Assembly: GCA_964016885.1 (NCBI GenBank)
Contig: OZ024740.1
Span: 294,224,525 to 294,288,524, forward strand
Reading direction: 5' to 3'
Source: Eledone cirrhosa
Taxonomy: Eukaryota; Mollusca; Cephalopoda; Octopoda; Eledonidae
DNA length: 64,000 nucleotides
Part shown: positions 56,529 to 64,000 of the stretch, one piece after another
Layout: every line of letters begins with the position of its first letter
Numbering within the stretch: the stretch's first letter is position 1
Notes under the pieces: generated by a model
What the model was told of the DNA's origin: nothing
The model's input: only the letters and a program-made list of their open reading frames with translations
The model's database searches: none
Position numbers and translations under genes: made by a program

Positions 56529-57958
56529 TAACCTCCCGCCAGAATTTTAGAATATAAAAATCGAATGAAACATGTAGCAAGTTGGCGAGAATGTTGTAAC
56601 AGCATGAAAATTACGACAAAAGAATGTTTTCAAAAATCAATGATAGATATCAAGGTAGCCAACCGCTCTTGGCCAGAGAACGACTGGACATCTATCTATC
56701 CATCACCCAAAGATACAATGTAATAAAGTAAGAGAAGAGATCAAAGTTCAAATGTACAAAATATAGTTCACATGACAGCAGGAAAGAAAGTGTGTTCCAG
56801 AGAATGAATGCAGGTGGTTTCTGTTCTGTGGTATATTGTGAAATTTCCAACCTCCGAATGGATTTTCTCACAGGAAGAGTGCTGCAAAAATAAATTCTCT
56901 GGCTTGTTCTGCTGGTTTTGGTTGTTGGTGAAGCTGTGTTGCTGTTGATGTTGTTGTCTCGTGGAGTGAGCGTATTCGGTGTTTAAATTCACAGTAAAAA
57001 AATTTTTTTAAGAAAAAATGAGTTGCGCAAAGTGCTAGAAATAACAGCCGAAGTTGATGGTCGATGTTGAGAATGCGTTGACCTGGAAGGGTCAAGAGGC
57101 CAGCGACCAAAGAAATAAGCATTCTGAATAAATGCGCAGTTTTCAACGGCAAATTTACGTGGTAAATTTGTAAACCGGCAAATAGGAGAATATAGCTTAA
57201 GGCTGAAGAATCCTTGGCGAGAAACGTTATCTCTGGTGCGCGGCTATCTCTGTGAGTCGAGATATCTCCGTGAGTTGAGAATTTGTGCTGCCTACACGTG
57301 CCAATACAAGGTTAAGTTAGGTTGAAAAAAACACTATTTCTAACGCGCGAGAAAATGAAAGTGCAACAGGTCGTTGGCAGCAATTTTGAAAAAAATGTGT
57401 GTGTGAAAGTGACAATTATGAAAAAGAAAGGCTTCACTTAGCATAATTATTGGTGTGAACTTTGAAAAAAAACTTGAACGATGAAGGAAACGATGAAAAA
57501 AAAAAGGCAATGGTTCATCGAAAATAAATGTTCCTGTTGAAATGTTTTTAAAAAAAAAAAAATATCAAATTTCTTTTTTTTTTTTTGAAAGTGTTCGTTG
57601 TAGGAAACGAGAAACACATATATATCGTGAAATGCGACAGTTAGTTGATGCGTGAGAGAAAAAGTCTGTCTGAACGCGAATTTCACATGTGCGTGGTGTG
57701 TTCGTTTCTTGGAGAAACATATATATATATACAGCAAACTGCGACAGTTAGTTGATGCGTGAGAGAAAAAGTCTGTCTGCACGAAAGTTTCGCATGTGCG
57801 TTTCTTTGACTGAGTATTTTCATAGTTTGTCAATAAATTTGCTGTGTATTTGTAATGTTACTCACACAACACCAGATTCTGCTATTTTTTTCTTTTTTCG
57901 GGGTGTCGCCAATGTAGCGATGAACGGCTGCATGTTCGTATCACGTCAGGGTTACCAA
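56529..57958 (+). mobile_element. internal region of the non-autonomous LTR element
   Basis: About 1.43 kb with no gag, protease, polymerase or integrase motif on either strand. It holds an imperfect direct repeat of about 80 bases (57611-57694 and 57714-57799, with gcgacagttagttgatgcgt in both) and A-rich tracts. Near the right end (57901-57958) tgtcgccaatgtagcga and ggttaccaatatagcgg look like two successive LTR-start junctions. It would need enzymes supplied by another LTR element. Confidence 0.75.
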
Positions 57959-58285
57959 TATAGCGGAGAACTCGTGTGTATGAATGTAACAAGGAGACAT
58001 TGTTTGTGTGTATAATATTTAATCAACAATTTAACAGTATAGTTGACATGTCAATGAAATAGATGAAAGAATGAAGCAAAGTTAGTAGCTACCGTTTTGA
58101 TTGCAAGGCAAACGCGAGACGCCTGGCAAAGGCCAGGCGCCGGAAGGGCAAATGAGAGGGTGAGAACTTAAAGTTATTAGTTTTATAGGGTTCTGACCGG
58201 AAGTTACAGAAAGGGTTCTACTTCCCGTCTAGAAGTTGTTAATCTATTGGGGTTGTGAGTCACAACAAGGGAGGCAACTGCTACA
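57959..58285 (+). repeat. 3' LTR of the non-autonomous LTR element
   Basis: 327 bp, same length as the 5' LTR and about 97.5% identical by eye. It is followed by the target duplication acac (58286-58289) and then the resumed Penelope-like reading frame. Confidence 0.85.
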
Positions 58286-59485
58286 ACACTATAGACGAGA
58301 GAGCCCAAATTCTCCACTCACACTATGCTAAACCCATGGCCTCCAAATACCTGATACTCAAAAACTCAGCAATGTCCAGTACTGCTAAGTTTAATATTCT
58401 GATCGCAGATTTGGTACGAGTGATGAAGAATGTGTCCCGCATGTGCGACCCAACAGAAATGGAAAGACACATCCAACACTTCATCAACCGCATGCAGTTC
58501 TCTGGCTACAACCAAAGAGACAGAGTCAGAGTATACGAAGGAGCCATGGAAAAGTATAAGACTCTCATAGAACTGGACACGAAAGGAATTTGCCCATTAT
58601 ACAGGAGCAAATCATGGAATAGCTTAGATAGGGCTAGACATAAGATAGGGAAAGCCACCTCATGGTACGACAACCAGAGATACCAGAGTGTCATGTTTGT
58701 GGACGCCACCCCTGGAGGGAAATTAGCTAACCAGTGTAGAAAGGCCCTGAGAAAGACCCACTTAAAAATAAAGGTGGTAGAAAAGCCAGGAACCACCATA
58801 AAATCCCTGATCAGCAAAACCTACCATTTTAAGAAAACCCACTGTACCAATAGGAAATGTATCATATGTAAGGTGAACCCCCGGATAAACTGTAAAACTA
58901 GAAACGTAGTCTATAGCATAAGATGTACAGAGGGTACTTGCAGAAACATGACAACAACATACATAGGTGAGACAGCTCGTAGCATAGGTGAAAGGATAGA
59001 CCAACACTGGGGGGAACTAAAAGGACGAAAAAACGGGTCAGTACTATACGAACATGCTAGACAACAACATGACGGTAACATAAACAACATAGAAATTAGA
59101 ATAATATCTAAACATAGAAATGACACAGCAGATAGGCAAATCAGAGAGGCCAGTGAAATAGAACTTAGAAGGCCAAGGCTAAACAGAAAGAATGAATGGA
59201 ATAACAACAACACCCACACAAACAACACTGACCTAAGAGAAGTATAAATAAGTAAATAAAATAAGATAAATAAATAAATAAATACATACACAAGCACAAT
59301 AACAAGCACATAAACACACACTAGTCACCCATCACACAGCAAACAATACTATACACACACGCAAACGCATGCGCAAAGAAGACAAAATAAAATAAACAAA
59401 CAAGCAAATAAATAAATAAATATATAGACAGACTGAATAAAAATGGTGTAGACATACAACATAACAGGAGGAAAATATAACACCA

Positions 59486-59514
59486 CTGACGATGTTGCAG
59501 ATGTGCAACGAAAG
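59486..59514 (+). ncRNA. hammerhead-like motif near the Penelope-like 3' end (candidate)
   Basis: The string ctgacga is followed by a perfect 6-bp stem gttgca/tgcaac with loop gatg, then gaaag. This resembles the CUGANGA - stem II - GAAA core of hammerhead ribozymes, which are known to occur in Penelope-like elements. There is one extra base (t) before the stem, and I could not find convincing stems I and III, so it is only a candidate. Confidence 0.25.
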
Positions 59515-59637
59515 ATTTATGATAAACTATATATATGTGTTTGTGTCTATATTGTATCTGTATTATTTTTGACCGTCGGTCAGTCAATGGCAACATTGAG
59601 AACCGAGTAAGTTAGATTACCGATATAAAAGACAGCA

Positions 59638-59720
59638 AGAAGCGAAAACCAACCAAACAGTGAGTGTGTTCTGTTATTAATTCTGGCAATATTACACAAA
59701 TATGACCCTCCCCAAGTATA
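59638..59720. repeat. right inverted terminal repeat of the Penelope-like element
   Basis: Begins agaagcgaaaaccaaccaaa and ends gaccctccccaagtata, the inverted partner of 54132-54214. Confidence 0.9.
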
Positions 59721-59769
59721 ACAATATTTGTTTCGACACACGATTTCATATAAAAAACCTCGCAAAACT

Positions 59770-59786
59770 AATTTATATATATATAC

Positions 59787-59853
<67 letters not shown>

Positions 59854-59980
59854 TACACAAACATACACACACATATATACACATATACACACATTTATAT
59901 ATACATATACATATATATATACATGAAAAAGTATGACCCCAACGGCAGAGCTCAAGCCGTTTCGACGGCTATTTCTGGAC
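59770..59980. repeat. TA/CA microsatellite plus start of dispersed repeat R, copy 3
   Basis: Microsatellite to about 59930, then gaccccaacggcagagctca and ctatttctggac as in copy 2, stopping at the RTE tail at 59981. Confidence 0.85.
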
Positions 59981-61784
59981 TCATCATCATCACCGTTTTA
60001 CGTCCGTTCTTCCACGCTAGCATGGGTTAGACGGGTTGTCCTGTTGTGGGCAGTGTCTGGTCGGCTGACCAAGCCTTGCTCATACAGGAACTGATTTGGC
60101 TTGATTTCTACAGCTGGATGCCCTTCCTAACACCAACCTCATTTACAGTGAGTGCTGGGTGCTTTTTTGTGGCGCCTACACGTCCACTTTACAGTGTGGG
60201 CTGGGTGCTTTTTTGCATCACATGTCCATACCAACGCATCCGTCTCTCCTGCACACAGCATTTGATTCCTCTTATGCTCAGTCTCTCTCTCAATTCATTT
60301 ATGCTTTGTCGTTCACGTATATTACTGTTACACATCCATCGGAGCATGCAGGCTTCGTTTCTCTCTAATCTACATAAGTCTTCCACCTTCAGCGCCCAGG
60401 TCTCACTACCATGCAACATCGCTGTTCGGATACACGCATCATACAGTCTGCCTTTCATTCTGAGGGAGAAGCCTTTTGCAGCTAGCAGTGGTAGTAGTTC
60501 CCTAAACTTCTTCCATCCCGTTCTTACCCTAGTTATTGTACTTTCTGAACACCCACCTCCGCTGCTAATTCAGTCACCTAGGTAGCAGAAGCTGTCTACT
60601 GTTTCTACAGAGCCCTCCCAGAGATTGGTGGTACTTGTTTCCTGTGGCTGTTTGCTGCTTGCTGTCCCAGTACAGCTGCTTCATGTGAAGCCTGCATTCT
60701 TAATTAAGTTTCCTGAGATCCCGCTACATCTCTTGTGTACCCATTGTTTGCATTTGGGGCAGAGAATGGAGTTCCTACCTACACCTTTCCTACATACTGA
60801 GCAAGGCCATTTCCCTGAGGGGATCTGGGTTCTGTTCTCTCATCTACTTACAAGGACCTTAGTCTTTGTCATGTTGACTTTGAGACCCTTTCTTTCTAGT
60901 CCCTGCTTCCAAGTTTGGAATTTATTCTCTAGTTCTACCATAGATTCAGCTATAAGTGCGAGGTCATCAGCATACAGGAGTTCCCATGGGCATCCGGTCT
61001 TAAACTCCTCCGTTATTGCCTGCAGAACTATGATGAACAGGAGAGGGCTAAGAACAGAGCCCTGGTGGACCCCAACCTGTACGCTAAATTCTTCGCTATA
61101 CTCATTGCTAATCCTAACTTTGCTGACTGCTCCCCTATACATGGCTTGTACCGCTTTCACAAGCCATTCATCTACTCCTAGTTTTCTAAGAGCCCACCAG
61201 ATTACAGCACATGGGACTCTGTCAAAGGCTTTCTCAAGGTCGACAAATGCCAAGTAGAGTGGCTTACTTTTAGCTAGGTACTTTTCCTGTAACTGCCTCA
61301 CAAGGAAGAGGGCATCAGTGGTGCCTCTTCCTGGTACAAACCCAAATTGCATCTCGTCTATTTTCACCCGGTCCCTAATCAACTGTGCTATAACTCTTTC
61401 TGTTACTTTCATGACCTGGTCCATCAACTTTATACCTCTATAGTTTCCTCTATCTAGTGCATCACCTTTACCTTTGTAGCAGTTGACAATGATGCTACTG
61501 CACCAATCTTTTGGTATGGCACCTTCTAGTATTACCTGGTTAACAATACGTGTGGTTATAGTGTGACCTACAGACCCAGATGCCTTCAGCATCTCGGCAG
61601 CTATACCCGATGAACCGGTTGCCTTCCCCATCTTCATATCTTTGATTGCCTTACTTACTACGTTGCTGCTGACTTGTACTGCTGGCCCCTCTATAAGGTC
61701 TACTTGGGGTAGGGTCTCTTCTTCCCATACATTCTCCTCATTTAGTAATCTATCATAATGACTCTTCCATGCATCTTTCTTCTC
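59981..61784 (-). pseudogene. RTE-type LINE, minus strand, left half of a head-to-head pair
   Basis: The tail (atc)n starts at 59981 with end motif ccacgctagcatgggttaga. From 61784 downward the coding sequence reads SHYDRLLNEENVWEEETL, KMGKATGSSGIAAEMLKAS, FVDLEKAFDRVPCAVIWW, HQGSVLSPLLF and YADDLALIAESMVELENKF. A tga follows VLVSR (near 60840), then the finger residues CSVC, CPKC and HKRC, with a tga near the last Cys pair. Next is GRLYDACIRTAMLHGSETWA. At about 60215 the frame jumps from RMRWYGHVM into the 3' UTR: the last 60 residues and part of the UTR are deleted. The endonuclease is missing by 5' truncation. Confidence 0.85.
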
Positions 61785-61797
61785 ATTAGAATTTTTA

Positions 61798-62613
61798 AGT
61801 TCAGGGAACTACTGCCACTGCTAGCTGCAAAAGGCTTCTCCCTCAAAATGAAAGGCAGACTGTATGATGCGTGTATCCGAACAACAATGTTACATGGTAG
61901 TGAGACCTGGGCGCTGAAGGTGGAAGACTTACGGAGATTAGAAAGAAACGAAGCCTGCATGCTCCGATGGATGTGTAATAGTAATATACGCGAACGACAA
62001 AGCATAAATGAATTGAGAGAGAGACTGAGCATAAGAGGAATCAAATGCTGTGTGCAGGAGAGACGGATGCGTTGGTATGGACATGTGATGCGTATGAAGG
62101 ATGACAGTTGCATAAAAAGGTGCAGAGCACTAGAAGTCGATGGAAACCGCGGAGTGGGGAGACCCAAGATGACCTGGGATGAGGTGATAAAAGCCGACCT
62201 TACCCAATTACACCTCTCAAAAGCGATGACACACGATCGTGACCTCTGGCGTTAGGCAGTAATACAGAGTACCCGACCTCCCATGGGTACAAGCTGAAAC
62301 ATATAGACAATATGCCCCCACACCCCCCACTGCAAGGTGGTTGTGGAGGTGCCACGGCAAAAAAGCACCCAGCCCACACTGTAAAGTGGACGTGTAGGCG
62401 CCACGAAAAAGCACCCAGCACTCACTGTAAATGAGGTTGGTGTTAGGAAGGGCATCCAGCTGTAGAAATCAAGCCAAATCAGTTCCTGTATGAGCAAGGC
62501 ATGGTCAGCCGACCAGACACTGTTCACAACAGGACAACCCGTCTAACCCATGCTAGCGTGGAAGAACGGACGTAAAACGGTGATGATGATGATGATGAGG
62601 ATGATGATGATGA
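61798..62613 (+). pseudogene. RTE-type LINE, plus strand, right half of a head-to-head pair
   Basis: Starts within the coding sequence (KFRELLPLLAAKGFSLKMKG) and reads SETWALKVEDLRRLERNE, IRERQSINELRERLSIRG, RRMRWYGHVMRMKDDSCIKR, GRPKMTWDEVIKADLTQL to a tag at 62254-62256 (a sense codon in other copies). The 3' UTR contains the cactgtaaagtggacgtgta block and ends in (gat)n at 62579-62613. It keeps the coding end that its inverted neighbour has lost. Both belong to the same subfamily. Confidence 0.85.
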
Positions 62614-62858
62614 GCCTGGTAAATAAATAGCTGAACTTGTCAAGGGGTACTTCCTTATATGGGAAGATTGTAGTTGTTGAGAGGATTTGTCAAAATTTGT
62701 TGTAAACACAAATAAGTCTATCATGGCATTTGGCGGGAGGGAAAGGTGGCTGAACTTGCCTGTAGAACAATGAGGGAGTGAGTGGAGCCGGTCAAGCGTT
62801 GAAAGTGAAATCTATACAGCAGATTCTAAGGATAGTGTATGAAAAGTCGAAAAATTAC
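62614..62858. repeat. dispersed repeat R, copy 3 (right part)
   Basis: Resumes at gcctggtaaataaatagctg exactly where copy 2 continues at 53024, and runs to gtcgaaaaatt, where it is cut by the next RTE copy. Confidence 0.85.
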
Positions 62859-64000
62859 TGAGTACCGCCAAAGGTCTCGGTCCAGTGACATTGTCTTGGA
62901 GAGGTGTAAGTGTGTGAGGTCGGAATTTATCAGGTCGTCCCAGGTTTTTCTGGGTCTGCCTACCCCGTGGCTACCGTCTATCTTTATTGCCCTGCACTTT
63001 GTTATACAGCTGTCGTCTTTCATGCGCATCACATGACCATACCAACGTAGCCTTCTCTCGAGTAAACAACATCTGATCCCTCTTATTTCTAATTTTTTCC
63101 TTAGTTCGTTTATGCTTTGCCGTTCACGTATATTACTATTACACATCCAGCGGAGCATGCAAGCTTCGTTCCTCTCTAGTCTGCGTATATCCTCTGCACA
63201 CAATGCCCAGGTCTCACTGCCATGCAACATTGCTGTTCGTATGCAGGCATCATACAACCTGCCTTTCATTTTTAGGGAGAACCCTTTAGCGGCTAATAGT
63301 GGTATAAGCTCTCTGAACTTTTTCCATCCAGTTCTGACTCTAGCTACTGTACTTTCAGAGCACCCTCCCCCACTGCTAATTTTGTCACCCAGGTAACGGA
63401 AGCTGTCCACTATTTCTATAGAACCCTCTGCGCAAGTAGAGCTAGTATTTTGTGGGCACTTGCTGCTACTTATTGCACCAGAGCAGCGGCCACATGTAAA
63501 ATCTATGTTCTTAGTTAGCTTACCTGTGATCTCACTATATCTTTTATGCACCCATACTTTACATTTGGGACATAAAATGGAGTTTCTACCTACGCCTTTC
63601 CTACACACTGAGCATGGCCACTTCCCGGAAGGGACCGCCGCCTTATTTTCTTTCTTAGAAACTAGAACTTTAGTCTTAGCCAGGTTAATTTTAAGGCCTT
63701 TTGATTCTAGGCCGTGCTTCCATGTTTGGAATTTCTTCTCTAGCTCGGCCATTGATTCAGCTATGAGCGTTAGATCGTCTGCGTATAGGAGTTCCCATGG
63801 GCAGCCGGTCTTGAACTCCTCTGTTATAGCCTGAAGGGCAATAATAAATAATAAGGTGCTAAGAACAGAGCCCTGATGGACGCCAACTTTTACGCTAAAC
63901 TCTTCACTATATTCGTTGTTAATTCTAACCTTGCTGACTGTTTCTTTATACATGGCTTGTATAGCTCCCACAAGCCATTCGTCAACACCTAGTTTTCTAA
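62859..64000 (-). pseudogene. RTE-type LINE, minus strand, runs off the window
   Basis: From the window end downward: MYKETVSKVRINNEYSEEF, HQGSVLSTLLF, YADDLTLIAESMAELEKKF, LESKGLKINLAKTKVLVSK, then the finger, in which the Cys after the His is Tyr (HKRYSEITG), so the zinc site is broken. The C-terminal domain (RRLRWYGHVMRM, GRPRKTWDDL) ends at DLWRYSVI. There the frame passes directly into repeat R (62858), with the last five residues, the 3' UTR and the tail all missing. LINEs normally lose the 5' end, so a later deletion or recombination is likely. The remaining frame of about 370 residues has no stop. Confidence 0.85.

Larger units (their letters stand above)
54251..59247 (+). pseudogene. 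Penelope-like reverse transcriptase / GIY-YIG endonuclease, interrupted
   Basis: Segment one (to 54646) starts MTDVKLPEEFTNDHTVNIYG, has LRLPPKFAIYKKIN and an Asn-rich stretch. A 38-bp SINE tail (54607-54645) and a frame change follow. Segment two (to 55772) contains VCLPTDKSGRM, PLYGLRKDHK, RPVCGANIVSNYRISYFLS and GSMDVVSLYPSI, all typical of the Penelope polymerase. A frameshift near 55780 (C6, A4 and A13 runs) leads to segment three with NEGAAIGVSIAGDVANLFM and the catalytic YSRYVDDINIVIR. After the LTR insertion, segment four (58290-59247) has the thumb, a Cys cluster (CTNRKCIICK) and the GIY-YIG nuclease (NVVYSIRC, TTYIGETARSIGERIDQH, REASEIELRR). The frames fit again once the inserted element is discounted. 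The polymerase copies the element; GIY-YIG cuts the target. Confidence 0.85.
54132..59720 (+). mobile_element. Penelope-like element with inverted terminal repeats
   Basis: A Penelope-like reverse transcriptase and GIY-YIG nuclease are enclosed by two 83-base inverted repeats (54132-54214 and 59638-59720) that differ at one position. The element is split by an LTR element at 56202-58285. Without that insertion its length is about 3.5 kb, usual for Penelope-like elements. Both outer sides are AT-rich microsatellite. Confidence 0.85.

Overview
This window looks like intergenic DNA from a coleoid cephalopod, most likely an octopus. The evidence is the mix of repeats: many copies of tRNA-derived SINEs of the kind known from octopus and squid, RTE-type LINEs ending in (GAT)n tails, and long TA/CA microsatellites. 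I recognise no host protein-coding gene, rRNA gene or functional tRNA gene. Almost every protein-like reading frame is a transposon relic, and most carry stops, frameshifts, deletions or 5' truncations.

Layout. 1-3.4 kb: SINEs, a 5'-truncated RTE copy and a lone RTE tail. 3.7-7.9 kb: a satellite of about 107 copies of a 38-bp unit, with a SINE nested near its left end. 7.9-15 kb: two mariner transposase relics, a T-rich octamer array, a LINE endonuclease fragment, microsatellites and several SINEs. 15.1-23.8 kb: a LINE cluster, with an R4/Dong-like element (restriction-like endonuclease) on the minus strand cut by a truncated Tx1-like LINE, then a nearly full-length Tx1-like LINE. 23.9-33.9 kb: TIR elements (MITEs), RTE relics, a Helitron helicase fragment, a minus-strand Tx1 copy and an RTE 3' UTR expanded into a 48-bp minisatellite. 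33.9-40 kb: fragments of a LINE C-terminal domain, a decayed Tx1 copy, a SINE and a MITE. 40-44 kb: RTE copy, a foldback element with a perfect 46-bp-arm palindrome, and the 3' half of a Ty3/Gypsy element with its LTR. 44-49 kb: minisatellites, a mariner relic, two long hairpins and about 700 bp of TA/CA microsatellite. 49-52.8 kb: the best-preserved RTE LINE, with one frameshift and one in-frame stop. 54.1-59.7 kb: a Penelope-like element with GIY-YIG endonuclease, bounded by 83-bp inverted repeats and split by a non-autonomous LTR element with 327-bp LTRs. 60-64 kb: two RTE copies head to head, then another RTE copy running off the window.

The elements interact only as nested insertions and as probable suppliers of enzymes in trans: SINEs and MITEs carry no enzymes of their own. 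The most unusual points are a PHD-type zinc finger inside the RTE polyprotein, a two-insertion RTE structure whose empty site is still visible elsewhere in the window, the long inverted repeats, and the terminal inverted repeats of the Penelope-like element. All family calls come from reading motifs by eye; no database search was run.
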